64,000 bases of DNA from Promethearchaeia archaeon (GTDB lineage: Archaea > Asgardarchaeota > Lokiarchaeia > Sigyniarchaeales > SOKP01), in the NCBI GenBank assembly GCA_029856045.1, contig JAHQWG010000016.1, positions 62,001 through 126,000 of the forward strand. The letters run 5' to 3'. Position numbers and translations under genes: made by a program. The stretch's first letter is position 1; each line of letters starts with the position of its first letter. Below, piece by piece: positions 54,899-63,600 of this stretch. The notes beneath the pieces were generated by a model that had not been told where the DNA came from, ran no database searches, and saw only the letters and a program-made list of their open reading frames with translations.

Positions 54899-54961
54899 AT
54901 GGCGTTGGCAGTGGGCTTGGCGTTGGTGTCGATAAGCCTATTGGCATTGGTCTTTCCTTAA
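54899..54961 (+). other. Possible 20-residue hydrophobic peptide in the gap before trpB
   Basis: ATG at 54899 opens a 20-codon frame (MALAVGLALVSISLLALVFP) to TAA, enough for one membrane helix. The DNA is locally much richer in G and T (GGCGTTGG occurs twice) than its AT-rich surroundings. Another frame reads glycine-rich (GVGSGLGVGVDKPIGIGLSL). Either a micropeptide, a remnant or a structured leader is possible. The rest of the gap 54765-55121 holds the trpB control region. Confidence 0.2.
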
Positions 54962-54993
54962 TATAATCTTGCAACTTTATTAACTTTTACTTA

Positions 54994-55079
54994 AATAGTT
55001 TATAATAACTATTTCGCGTCCTAAAACTGCATCATTCTTATTAAGATCTAATAAGAGATGAATCACATCTTAGATGTGA
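54994..55079 (+). promoter_or_regulatory. trpB promoter and structured leader with three inverted repeats
   Basis: Three perfect inverted repeats precede trpB. AATAGTT-TATAAT-AACTATT (54994-55013) overlaps a likely TATA box. TCTTATTA-AGATC-TAATAAGA (55036-55056) and TCACATCT-T-AGATGTGA (55063-55079) lie in the probable ~95-base leader. The last is operator-like; the middle one could form an RNA hairpin. This points to repressor and/or RNA-level control of tryptophan synthase. Confidence 0.5.
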
Positions 55080-55121
55080 ATAAATTGTAATATTAAAAAT
55101 AATATTGAAGGAAAATTGAAT

Positions 55122-56519
55122 ATGGATTTATTTAATAGCAGAATAATATTGCCAACTAGTGAAATACCAAAAGAATGGATAAATATACTTCCAGATTTAC
55201 CAACTCCAATAACACCACTAGTCAATCCTGCCGATGGTAAACCAGCACCTCCCGAATTAGCAATGAGGATTTTCGCAAAGGAATGTGTTTTACAAGAGGT
55301 ATCACAAGAAAACTCAATTCCAATCCCAAATGATTTAAGAGCAATGTATGCATCTATAGGAAGACCTACACCACTTCATAGAGCATACAGATTGGAAAAA
55401 GAACTTGGAATAGAAGGAGATAATATAAAGATTTTTTATAAAAATGAATCAGTAAGCCCAACTGGTAGCCACAAATTGAATACTGCACTTGCACAAGCAT
55501 ATTTTTGCAAGAAACAAGGTATTACTGAGATGGTGACAGAAACAGGTGCAGGTCAATGGGGTAGTGCTTTAGCTTTAGCATGTAATTTATTTGGGATAAA
55601 ATGTACAGTGTATATGGTTCGAATAAGTTTTTTACAAAAACCAGGAAGAAAAATTTTAATGAGTATTTTTAATGCCAAAGTACATGCTAGTCCATCAGAA
55701 TTCACAGAATCTGGAAGGAGATATTGGGAAAAAGATAATAATCATAATGGAAGTTTAGGACTTGCAATATCTGAAGCGATAGAACATTGTTTAAGGGATG
55801 AATCTATTAGATATTCTTTAGGAAGCGTTGTAAATCACGTGCTTTTACATCAAACAGTAATCGGTCAGGAGGCAAAATCCCAGCTTTCTAAAATAGGAGA
55901 ATATCCTGACATTGTGATTGGTTGTGCTGGAGGTGGATCAAATTTTGCTGGAACCGCCATTCCTTTTATAAGAGAAAAGATAAGGGGTATACACCCCGAA
56001 ACGGAAATGATCGCTGTTGAGCCTAGAGCATGTCCAAGTATGTGTAAAGGAAAGTATATGTGGGATTATGGAGATACGGCAAAGATGGCACCTATTGTGA
56101 AGATGTATACTTTAGGGCATAACTTTATTCCCTCTCCAATTCATGCGGGAGGATTAAGATATCATGGAATGGCACCAATCCTCTCTATTTTATTGAAGAA
56201 TAACGTCATAAAAACAGTTATGCACCATCAAACAGATGTTATTAAAGCGGGAATTTTATTTGCAAAAACAGAAAATATATTACCTGCACCAGAAACATGT
56301 CATGCGATAAAAGAAGCAATAGATCAGGCATTAAAAGCTAAGGAAAATAAAGAGAAAAAAACAATTCTATTTAATTTTAGTGGTCATGGATTTTTTGATT
56401 TGTTAGCTTATAAAGAATATATGGATGGAGCCCTAAAAGATTATGAGATGCCAACGGAAGAAATTGAAAAGGCGTTATCTGCAGAGGATATGCCGAATAT
56501 AGATGAAGCCTTATTTTAA
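55122..56519 (+). CDS. trpB: Tryptophan synthase beta chain, TrpB2 type
   Basis: 465 residues from the ATG at 55122; a TTG two codons upstream is also open. The PLP lysine is in SPTGSHKLNTALAQAY (~residue 118), followed by TETGAGQWGSALALAC and the phosphate-binding GCAGGGSNFAGTAIPF (~267). The long N-terminus with PTPITPLVNPADGKPAPPELAMRIFAKECVLQE and the RPTPLHRAYRLEKELG block are TrpB2 features. TrpB2 proteins work without a standard TrpA and may serve as an indole-to-tryptophan salvage enzyme or serine-utilising synthase. No other trp gene is in the window. Confidence 0.9.
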   Translation: MDLFNSRIILPTSEIPKEWINILPDLPTPITPLVNPADGKPAPPELAMRIFAKECVLQEVSQENSIPIPNDLRAMYASIGRPTPLHRAYRLEKELGIEGDNIKIFYKNESVSPTGSHKLNTALAQAYFCKKQGITEMVTETGAGQWGSALALACNLFGIKCTVYMVRISFLQKPGRKILMSIFNAKVHASPSEFTESGRRYWEKDNNHNGSLGLAISEAIEHCLRDESIRYSLGSVVNHVLLHQTVIGQEAKSQLSKIGEYPDIVIGCAGGGSNFAGTAIPFIREKIRGIHPETEMIAVEPRACPSMCKGKYMWDYGDTAKMAPIVKMYTLGHNFIPSPIHAGGLRYHGMAPILSILLKNNVIKTVMHHQTDVIKAGILFAKTENILPAPETCHAIKEAIDQALKAKENKEKKTILFNFSGHGFFDLLAYKEYMDGALKDYEMPTEEIEKALSAEDMPNIDEALF

Positions 56520-56529
56520 ATTTAATAAA

Positions 56530-56551
56530 TTTTTTTTTTTTTTATTTTTTT
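56530..56551 (+). terminator. T-rich terminator after trpB
   Basis: A run of 13 T, one A and six T follows the trpB stop within 15 bases. Archaeal RNA polymerase terminates at such T tracts in the non-template strand, so this probably ends the trpB transcript before the downstream membrane-protein gene. Confidence 0.5.
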
Positions 56552-56602
56552 AGTTAAGTTAAAATTTTTTTTAATATTTAACTTAATAATAAAAATTAGT
56601 AA

Positions 56603-57697
56603 TTGTGCATTTTTTTGATAGTTACGTACCTAATATATTTATTTTTACTATTTTTGACATGTGGTACGTTATTTAAACTTTCATTTATTTCATATAAATA
56701 TGATGAAATGATTGCTTTTATTAATAATATTATTACTAGTTCAACATTACTATTCGCAATTATTTCAAGTATTTTGAGATCTATTATTAACCCAAATATT
56801 AATCCAATTTTAATATATCCATTTGATTTCTTTACTATAATATTTATGTTCCCCTTTTTTCTTGCGTTCCATTTATTAATATATAGAGAAAGAAAAAGAA
56901 TGAAAAAAGATACGAATAATTTAACTGAATTACGTGTTGATGCTGAAGGATTGAGAGTATTACCTCTTAAATATGAGATATACAGGAAATTAACTCATTT
57001 AATAGTTATTTGCATTTGCTTTTTCTATTTCATATTTGGAGTATTTACAAAATTTCTTTTAGATAATTTTATTTCCATTCTTCCCGATTTTATTAAGAAT
57101 TTTTTTTCTGGGGCAAATTTAATAATTTTAAATAATGTAGATTTTACTCAATATTTAGTTGTTTTTTTAACCAGTATTTCATTAATGGGACTTTTAACAG
57201 CAGATTATGTGAGAATAATTGCTCCCGAAGATTATCCTTTGAAATCAATTAATCGACTTTTACGACAAAGAGAATTAAAAACTAGAATAGGACCTCATAT
57301 TACAATGGCAGTAGGGACTATTTCAATAGTCCTAATTTTTGGACCTCTATCAAACATTGGTCCGTTAATAGTTAGTCTTTCAATACTTATGTCCTCCGTT
57401 GGTGATAGTTCAGCAAATTTAATAGGAATCACAATAGGATGTCATAAAATAAGAGAGGGAAAAAAGAGTTATGAAGGATTAATTGGTGGGATTTTATTTT
57501 CTTTTTTATCCGGAATTTTCTTTTTAATTTTTCAATTCTTCCCGAACTTTATAAGCCCTCAGAAAATACTTCTTATCTCATTAACAGTTGCTTTAATAAT
57601 TGGGATAATAGATTATCTTGATTTGCCAATTGATGATAATCTTAGTTTCCTAATAACATCTTCAATTATTATATATTTATTATTGCAAAGTTTTTAA
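56603..57697 (+). CDS. Dolichol/phytol kinase-like membrane protein (CTP-dependent polyprenol kinase family)
   Basis: 364 residues from a TTG at 56603, with about eight to nine transmembrane helices. After an N-terminal membrane region, YEIYRKLTHLIVICICFFYF matches the RKxxH start of the dolichol kinase/phosphatidate cytidylyltransferase fold. The conserved end includes SSVGDSSANLIGITIGCHKIREGKKSYEGLIGGILFSFLSG, the family GDxxAxxIGxxxG...KSxEG motif. Related enzymes phosphorylate dolichol, phytol or other isoprenoid alcohols with CTP. In archaea this could serve N-glycosylation or isoprenoid salvage. The substrate is inferred only at the level of family. Confidence 0.7.
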   Translation: MCIFLIVTYLIYLFLLFLTCGTLFKLSFISYKYDEMIAFINNIITSSTLLFAIISSILRSIINPNINPILIYPFDFFTIIFMFPFFLAFHLLIYRERKRMKKDTNNLTELRVDAEGLRVLPLKYEIYRKLTHLIVICICFFYFIFGVFTKFLLDNFISILPDFIKNFFSGANLIILNNVDFTQYLVVFLTSISLMGLLTADYVRIIAPEDYPLKSINRLLRQRELKTRIGPHITMAVGTISIVLIFGPLSNIGPLIVSLSILMSSVGDSSANLIGITIGCHKIREGKKSYEGLIGGILFSFLSGIFFLIFQFFPNFISPQKILLISLTVALIIGIIDYLDLPIDDNLSFLITSSIIIYLLLQSF

Positions 57698-57764
57698 TTA
57701 TGGATAATTTCTTAAAAGATAAATAAAGAACAATTATTGGTTTTATTATTAAAGTGAGATAGAT

Positions 57765-58271
57765 ATGGAAGAATTAGACAAATTAAAAATACCAAAAATT
57801 AAAAAAGGGACAGTAATTGATCATATAGACCCAGGATATGCATTATCTATTATGGATATTATTGGGTTAGGAGAGACACAGAATCTAATGACAATTGGTG
57901 TTAATATTGAATCAAAAAAATACGGAAAAAAGGACCTTATTAAAGTTGAAAATATATTTTTAACAGAAACTCAAATACAACAAATTTCAATAATCACACC
58001 AAATGTGTCAATATCGTTAATAGAAGATTTCAATGTAATAGAAAAAGTAAGATTAAAGTTACCAAAAATAATTAAAAAATTAATCAAGTGCCCAAATGGT
58101 ACTTGCATTTCTAATTCTGAAAAAGAACCAATTGACTCTGAATTTAATGTATTAAATGAAAAACCTTTAAAAATTCAATGTATTTATTGTGATCGAATTT
58201 TAAATTTAGATGAATTAGTTTTTATTGAAAAAAAGCGAGAAAAGAGAATAAAACAGAGAATATTATTATAA
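57765..58271 (+). CDS. pyrI: Aspartate carbamoyltransferase regulatory chain
   Basis: 168 residues. The N-terminal nucleotide-binding domain has IKKGTVIDHIDPGYALSIMDIIGL, then ESKKYGKKDLIKVENIFL, followed by SIITPNVSISLIEDFNVIEKVRLKLP. The zinc domain has four cysteines: CPNGTC (~112) and CIYC (~145). PyrI binds ATP/CTP and feeds back on the catalytic PyrB chain, whose gene is not in this window; in many archaea pyrB and pyrI are adjacent, so separation here is notable. Its end overlaps the stop of the convergent membrane-protein gene by 6 bases. Confidence 0.92.
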   Translation: MEELDKLKIPKIKKGTVIDHIDPGYALSIMDIIGLGETQNLMTIGVNIESKKYGKKDLIKVENIFLTETQIQQISIITPNVSISLIEDFNVIEKVRLKLPKIIKKLIKCPNGTCISNSEKEPIDSEFNVLNEKPLKIQCIYCDRILNLDELVFIEKKREKRIKQRILL

Positions 58272-58592
58272 AAATAAAAATTTTAAAATTGTATGTATCA
58301 AAGTCCCAGCTACCATGAAAGTAAAGAAAAAAATTCCAATACCAGTTTTTAACATTATTTTCCAATTCCATTCTTCATTATCATAAGGAGAAATCAAAAA
58401 ACCAATTATAAAAGGAAAGCCGAGCCAAAAAGAGAGCATCCAAATAAACATCGGCCAACCAATTAAACCAAGAAATAATCTTCCAACTAATGCACTAACG
58501 ACACCTGTTATTGCTTTAGTCCAATAAAGCTTATTTTCTTTCTTCAATCGTATTTCTAAGAGATCAGTTTCTTCCTCTTTTTTATTGGACAT
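58266..58592 (-). CDS. Small membrane protein
   Basis: 108 residues. A charged N-terminus (~25 residues) is followed by hydrophobic segments AITGVVSALVGRLFLGLIGWPMFIWMLSFWLGFPFIIGFLI and MLKTGIGIFFFTFMVAGTLIHTILKFLFL, probably three transmembrane helices. A glycine-rich membrane pattern is visible but no family is recognised. It shares a 39-bp divergent start region with rqcH and converges on pyrI with a small overlap. Confidence 0.5.
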   Translation of the reverse strand: MSNKKEEETDLLEIRLKKENKLYWTKAITGVVSALVGRLFLGLIGWPMFIWMLSFWLGFPFIIGFLISPYDNEEWNWKIMLKTGIGIFFFTFMVAGTLIHTILKFLFL

Positions 58593-58631
58593 AAAATCTA
58601 ATAATTATAATTATTTTAAATAATTATTGTT

Positions 58632-60677
58632 ATGAAAACGCAACTCTCCAATATTGATGTTTTTGCTGTAGCTAAGGAATTAAATGATAAGTTATCTGAT
58701 GGATTTATTGATAATATATACGAGGTAAAAGATTTATTAATAATAAAAATTAGAACTAGAGAAGCAAATAGAAATCTAGTTATTGAACGAGATTCAAGAG
58801 TAAATCTTACCAATTATAATTATCCTGTACTAAAATTTCCAAGTCAATATTGTAGTTCTTTAAGAAAATTTTTAAAAAATCGTCGAATTTTAAGCGTCTA
58901 TCAGCATAATTTAGATAGAATATTGATAATTGAGTTGAGTAATCAGAACACAGCTTCATGGAAATTTATTATTGAACTTTTTGCCAAAGGTAACTATATT
59001 CTCATAAATGAAGAAAATTTAGTTATGGTAGCAAAGAAATATAAAAAATTTAAAGATCGAGATATATTAGCTAAAAGAGAATATAAATTTCCTCCATCAA
59101 GAGGTTTAGATTTATTTTCATTAGATAAAGATACCTTATCTAAAATTATTTATACTTCTAATGATGAGTTAGTGAGAATAATCGCAAGAAACATTAATAT
59201 AGCAGGATTATATAGTGAAGAAATTTGTAAAACGTCCCAATTAGATAAGAATGTTAAATCAAATACATTAAGCGAAGAAAATTTTAGCGAATTATTCAAT
59301 AAATTAAAGAAATTTGCTCTAAAATTAAAAAATGAAAAATTTAAGCCTCAATTTATTTTAGATGATAAGAATGAAGCGATTGATGTAGTACCATTTGATC
59401 TATCCATATATGATGGGTATCAGAAACAATATTTTGAATCTTTTAATGAAGGTCTTGATAATTATTTTTCAAAGTTAGATTCTGCGAAAATTATAACTCA
59501 ACCAATTGAAAAATATGATCGAGAGATGCAGAAATTAGAAAAAAGATTACAAACACAAAAGGAATATATAAAAGAGCAAGAAAATAAAAAAGAAAAAAAT
59601 TACATTATTGGAGAGAGTATATATAAACATTTCAAAGAATTAGAAAAACTATTAAAAACCATATTGGAAGCAAAAAAGAAAGGATATCATTGGAATGAGA
59701 TTGATGATAAATTAAATTCTGGAAAAGAACAAGGAATTAAAGAGACAATTCCATTTAGAAAAATCATAGCTTCTAAAAAGCAAATTGTTATTCAATTAGA
59801 TGGGAATGAATTTATCATAGATTTAAATAAAAGTATAGGAGTAAATGCAAATTTATTTTTTTCCATAGGTAAAAAAGCACAAAAAAAAATTGAAGGAACT
59901 TATTCTGCCATTGAGGAAACAAAAAAAAAGATAAAAAAACTTATAATTGAGAAAGAAAGTGAACAAGTTATTGTTGATCATTTGGTAAGAAAACCAAAGA
60001 AAAAATGGTATGAAAAATATAGATGGTTCATTTCCAGTGATGATTTTTTAGTAATTGGAGGAAGGGATATCAGTTCGAATGAAGCAATCTATAGAAAATA
60101 TATTGAGCCTAATGATTTGGTTTTACATTCAGAAATTAGAGGATCTCCATTAACAGTTATAAAAAATCCAGAAAATAAGGAGATACCTCTTAATACTATT
60201 AATGAAGCTAGTATTTTTGTTGGTTGCTATTCTCGAGCATGGAAAGAAGGTTATAAAATAACTGACATTTTTTATGTTTTACCTAAACAAGTAAGTAAAA
60301 CGCCCCCTTCGGGAGAATTTTTACAAAAAGGTTCATTTATAATCTCAGGAAAAAAGAATTTTATTCAAAAAGTAAAATTAATATTGGGAATTGGAATTAT
60401 AATTGAAAAAATTAAGGATGATTTGAATCCTGAATTAATACATTTTTACCCGAAGGTAATTTCAGGACCAGAATCATCTATTAAAAAACAAACGCAGATT
60501 TATGAGCTATTAATTCCTCAAAAAGAGGGAAAATCTTCAGGGAGTATCGCAAAAAAATTAAAAATTCTTTTTTTGAAGAAAGTTGATAATGATTTGAAAA
60601 AGTGGGTGAATATTTTGTCCCTAGATGATATAATATTACTGATCCCAGCCGGAAACTCGGAAATATTAGCTAATTAA
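58632..60677 (+). CDS. rqcH: RqcH/NEMF (Rqc2) ribosome-quality-control protein
   Basis: 681 residues with the NFACT layout. The NFACT-N domain opens with QLSNIDVFAVAKELNDKLSDGFIDNIYEV and includes RDSRVNLTNYNYPV and FAKGNYILINEENLVMVAKKY. Helix-hairpin-helix and coiled-coil middle parts (~180-440) follow. The NFACT-R domain is KWYEKYRWFISSDDFLVIGGRDISSNEAIYRKY, LVLHSEIRGSPLTVIKNP and ASIFVGCYSRAWKEG (~460-540). These proteins bind the 60S/50S subunit with stalled peptidyl-tRNA and can add C-terminal tails. The family is universal in archaea. Its stop overlaps that of the convergent GDPD gene by 8 bases. Confidence 0.92.
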   Translation: MKTQLSNIDVFAVAKELNDKLSDGFIDNIYEVKDLLIIKIRTREANRNLVIERDSRVNLTNYNYPVLKFPSQYCSSLRKFLKNRRILSVYQHNLDRILIIELSNQNTASWKFIIELFAKGNYILINEENLVMVAKKYKKFKDRDILAKREYKFPPSRGLDLFSLDKDTLSKIIYTSNDELVRIIARNINIAGLYSEEICKTSQLDKNVKSNTLSEENFSELFNKLKKFALKLKNEKFKPQFILDDKNEAIDVVPFDLSIYDGYQKQYFESFNEGLDNYFSKLDSAKIITQPIEKYDREMQKLEKRLQTQKEYIKEQENKKEKNYIIGESIYKHFKELEKLLKTILEAKKKGYHWNEIDDKLNSGKEQGIKETIPFRKIIASKKQIVIQLDGNEFIIDLNKSIGVNANLFFSIGKKAQKKIEGTYSAIEETKKKIKKLIIEKESEQVIVDHLVRKPKKKWYEKYRWFISSDDFLVIGGRDISSNEAIYRKYIEPNDLVLHSEIRGSPLTVIKNPENKEIPLNTINEASIFVGCYSRAWKEGYKITDIFYVLPKQVSKTPPSGEFLQKGSFIISGKKNFIQKVKLILGIGIIIEKIKDDLNPELIHFYPKVISGPESSIKKQTQIYELLIPQKEGKSSGSIAKKLKILFLKKVDNDLKKWVNILSLDDIILLIPAGNSEILAN

Positions 60678-61425
60678 TCAATCTTTCTTTTATTAATTCA
60701 TTTCTGATAATTTTTAAATTAGTTAATGAATCAAATAGAATTCCATCGATATCTAATTTTAATAATTCTCTGATCTTTAAAATGGAATTCTTGAGATTAA
60801 TGAAATCCCAAGCTAAGGCGATAATATTATTAGAATGACAAATTTTAATAAAATTTTGTGAAACCAATGTAGAGCGGAGGGAAATCATATCAAATTTCAT
60901 GGATTTAATCTTTTCAGAATTATTTTTTAGGAATTTTTTTAACGTATATTCCTTTGCTTTCGTTATATTATAGCAAATTCTACAATTTGGTAAAATAGAT
61001 TTGACTTTTTCTAATTTCCAAAGGTCTCTTGAGCTAATCACACAATTTGAAATAAGATTATATTTTTCAATTATTCTTACGGCAGGTTCTACTACATTAT
61101 CTCCTTTTAATTCTACTAAAAATTTAGTTTTATTTTTAAATGCTGAAATTAATTCAGTAAATAATGGCATTTTCTGACCATCTTTTTTTGATCTAAACTT
61201 ACAAATTTCTCCGTAAGTCATTTTGGAAATTATACCATTTCCATTATAAGTTCTTTGTAAAGTATTATCATGATTAATGACTAATTTTTGATCTTTTGTT
61301 ATATGGATATCAAATTCAATAAAATCTACACCGTTCTCTATAGCTTTAGAAAATGAAATTATAGTATTTTCATCATAATCTAATCTAGTTCCACGATGGG
61401 CAATTAATAAAGGGTTTTTTGTCAT
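60670..61425 (-). CDS. Glycerophosphodiester phosphodiesterase
   Basis: 251 residues, GDPD TIM barrel. The start LLIAHRGTRLDYDENTIISFSKAIENGVDFIEFDIHITKDQKLVINHDNTLQRT contains every hallmark: HRG, EN, E-x-D and the catalytic HD. The remainder (FLVELKGD, CVISSRDLWKLEKVK, ALAWDFINL, IDGILFDSL) completes the barrel. The enzyme hydrolyses glycerophosphodiesters to glycerol phosphate and an alcohol, usually for lipid turnover. No signal peptide is visible. Confidence 0.9.
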   Translation of the reverse strand: MTKNPLLIAHRGTRLDYDENTIISFSKAIENGVDFIEFDIHITKDQKLVINHDNTLQRTYNGNGIISKMTYGEICKFRSKKDGQKMPLFTELISAFKNKTKFLVELKGDNVVEPAVRIIEKYNLISNCVISSRDLWKLEKVKSILPNCRICYNITKAKEYTLKKFLKNNSEKIKSMKFDMISLRSTLVSQNFIKICHSNNIIALAWDFINLKNSILKIRELLKLDIDGILFDSLTNLKIIRNELIKERLIN

Positions 61426-61512
61426 ATGATTTAAAATAAGCTTTTTTCATTCCAATTTTATAATACTGAAATAATATACGTAATTATATTTTTGAATTCT
61501 TATTTAAATTTC

Positions 61513-61659
61513 ATGAAATTAATTACAATTCATCTACCTGAAAAATATATAGATAAATTGGAAGAATTAGTAACGCGAGATCTATATCCAAATAGAAGTG
61601 AAGCAATCCGCATGGCCGTAAGAGACCTTTTAAAAGAAGAACTAGGCAGGTTAACTTAA
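61513..61659 (+). CDS. 48-residue ribbon-helix-helix DNA-binding protein
   Basis: A short ORF with ATG and TAA: MKLITIHLPEKYIDKLEELV, then YPNRSEAIRMAVRDLLKEEL. This is the CopG/NikR N-terminal ribbon-helix-helix pattern, with the beta strand KLITIHLP, an NRSEAIR turn and a second helix, and nothing beyond the DNA-binding unit. Such proteins act as dimeric repressors. An AT-rich TATA-like stretch lies ~25-35 bases upstream, so it is likely leaderless. No partner toxin gene is adjacent. Confidence 0.8.
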   Translation: MKLITIHLPEKYIDKLEELVTRDLYPNRSEAIRMAVRDLLKEELGRLT

Positions 61660-61685
61660 TTTATAAAGTTATTCTCTCTTTTTTA

Positions 61686-62111
61686 TCAACTTTCTTGGAG
61701 CAACCAAAAATAAAGAATTAATACAATAATCCCTAGACTTGAGAAAAGAAATACCCAACCATTTCTTATGGATTGAATTAATGATATTATTATGAGGATC
61801 GTGAGTTTTTTCCAACCAAGTACTTTTCCGTTTATTTCTTCTACATTACCTATTGCAACACTAAAAAACAAGAAAAATAGTATAATTGTAATAGTTTTAA
61901 TTGAAATATCAACAATATCTAGGAAAAGATTTTGATTCATAAAAATAGTTACTATCCCCGAATTGAATAATATGGAAACAACAAAGAATATACCAGCTAG
62001 ATAAAACGAATTAACTCCCGATTTTATTATAAATTCATCTGTTGATAATATTTTCTCAGGTTTTTGTTTTTCTACGGTTTCTTTTTCGGGAATTTTTTTA
62101 TATTTTGACGT
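61686..62111 (-). CDS. Three-helix membrane protein, probable ACG start
   Basis: 141 residues if started at ACG 62111, the codon directly after the TAA of the upstream gene and preceded by a strong GGAGGAG site 7 bases away. The first ATG (61940) would remove a 57-residue segment that keeps a coding look: charged KYKKIPEKETVEKQKPEKIL, then membrane helix FYLAGIFFVVSILF. Further helices are TITIILFFLFFSVAIG and two in the C-terminal part. No family is recognised. It follows the secreted-type protein gene in frame and without a gap, so a nonsense-split fusion of the two is the main alternative. Confidence 0.5.
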   Translation of the reverse strand, partial: TSKYKKIPEKETVEKQKPEKILSTDEFIIKSGVNSFYLAGIFFVVSILFNSGIVTIFMNQNLFLDIVDISIKTITIILFFLFFSVAIGNVEEINGKVLGWKKLTILIIISLIQSIRNGWVFLFSSLGIIVLILYFWLLQES

Positions 62112-62948
62112 TTATCTACTCCTCCTTTTATGTTTGCTTTTAGTTTTAAAGATATAAAAACCAAAATAACTATAAATAATCCCTGCACTAATAAAAAAAA
62201 TTATTGTAAAAACATTTATTGTTAATTCTAATAGATCTAAAGGTAATTCTTCAGATTCTTCGAACAAACCAATCGTTATTTTTAGAGTTGCAGATTCTTT
62301 TAAAATAGAGCTTGAGCTATTATAATTGGGATTATCTCCATATATGAATTTAATTGCATAAGTTTGTGAGACATTCAATAAAACATCCTGCTTATCTGTA
62401 TTATTTTCATTGAATTTTATTTCAAATTCATATTTAGTCTTCTTCTCATCAAGCTTACAGGAGCCATTTCCATTTATATTAGTATCTAGAATATAATTGG
62501 TCCCACTAACTATATTAAAATCAAAAAATGACGTATTATGAAGTGATAAACTGTCCAAATTATAGTTTTGAACAATTTTCGCGTCTAAAAATTCTGTTTC
62601 ATTTTCATCTGAAGAATTGCAAAGAATTATTCCTAAAAATTCATTGGAAGGATGGATTTCTAACTCAATACTAATTGCTATATATAGTGATGAATTAGAT
62701 TTATTATGACAAACCCAAATTTCAATAGGAAGATCATCAATAACTCCTTCTGTACTATTTGCATTCATCCATTCATTTTCTTTAGATGAAAAATTTCCAT
62801 CAATAATTGGTGGCATTGTTTCAATTGAGGTTAAAATATCATCATTAAAACCAGCTCCAACAAATTTTGGATAAGAATTTAGAGAATAACTAATTAAGAC
62901 AAGAATAATAAATGCAAGAAATATTTTTACACTATTAATTTTCTTCAC
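62112..62948 (-). CDS. Secreted/anchored protein with CBM9/DOMON-like domain
   Basis: 278 residues from GTG. An N-terminal signal-like helix (KIFLAFIILVLISYSLNSYP) precedes an extracellular beta-rich domain opening with TMPPIIDGNFSSKENEW, the P-x-IDG-x-x-x-x-EW pattern of CBM9/DOMON-like folds that bind sugars or haem. There are many N-x-S/T sites, as expected for archaeal surface glycoproteins. A C-terminal transmembrane helix (LTINVFTIIFFISAGIIYSYFGFYIF) and a basic tail (KTKSKHKRRSR) anchor it. It is followed with no gap by the three-helix membrane protein, so the pair may act together at the cell surface. Confidence 0.6.
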   Translation of the reverse strand: MKKINSVKIFLAFIILVLISYSLNSYPKFVGAGFNDDILTSIETMPPIIDGNFSSKENEWMNANSTEGVIDDLPIEIWVCHNKSNSSLYIAISIELEIHPSNEFLGIILCNSSDENETEFLDAKIVQNYNLDSLSLHNTSFFDFNIVSGTNYILDTNINGNGSCKLDEKKTKYEFEIKFNENNTDKQDVLLNVSQTYAIKFIYGDNPNYNSSSSILKESATLKITIGLFEESEELPLDLLELTINVFTIIFFISAGIIYSYFGFYIFKTKSKHKRRSR

Positions 62949-63116
62949 AAGAGTCGAACCAATTTATTTCAACATTATTAAATATAATATTAGATTATAG
63001 TGAAAAATACATTTTAAATAGATACTAAAGTAGTAAAAATCAACATCACTCACTATGATAAAGATTTTTTAGTTAAAATATATAAGAGAATATAAGAAAA
63101 GAGAAAAACCTTCTTT

Positions 63117-63560
63117 TTAAAGAAAATTTGGGAGCAGAACTAGATTTGCCCACTTGCTAGGGTACGCTATAAAGTAATTTAATAATTTCTTAATAGTTTT
63201 ATCTGATTCCTTTCTAGAATTTAGATAGTTTGCAAATTGTTTTGGACCTATTGCAACCAGTAATCCATCTAGATTTTTTTCTCTTTTAAACAAGAGCCAA
63301 ATTGGTTTTTGATTTTCCAATTCTTTTATTAATAAAAAAAGCCATGGATTGTTTGTCCAATCAGATCCATCTGGTCCAGAAACTTTATTAATTGCTTTCC
63401 CCGTAATATATTTTGGGTTATCTTTTATTTGTTTAATTAATTCATTAAAATACTTTCGTTTGATGGTTATATATTCATTGAATATTGATGCGCAATCATA
63501 TAAATCTAACTGATCATTGGTTCCATCAGAAAAATTAATCCCAATTTTCCATATCTTCAT
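63117..63560 (-). CDS. Unknown soluble protein
   Basis: 147 residues, no family recognised. The first half is beta-rich (MKIWKIGINFSDGTNDQLDLYDCASIF), the second helical (NNPWLFLLIKELENQKPIWLLFKREKNLDGLLVAIGPKQFANYL). No transmembrane helix or signal peptide. It lies downstream of the gene cut by the window edge, 40 bp after its stop, so the two may be co-transcribed. The 168-base gap on its other side holds nothing visible. Confidence 0.5.
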   Translation of the reverse strand: MKIWKIGINFSDGTNDQLDLYDCASIFNEYITIKRKYFNELIKQIKDNPKYITGKAINKVSGPDGSDWTNNPWLFLLIKELENQKPIWLLFKREKNLDGLLVAIGPKQFANYLNSRKESDKTIKKLLNYFIAYPSKWANLVLLPNFL

Positions 63561-63600
63561 TAAAGTTTATTTATTCTGATTAAATTTTTTTTATACATTT

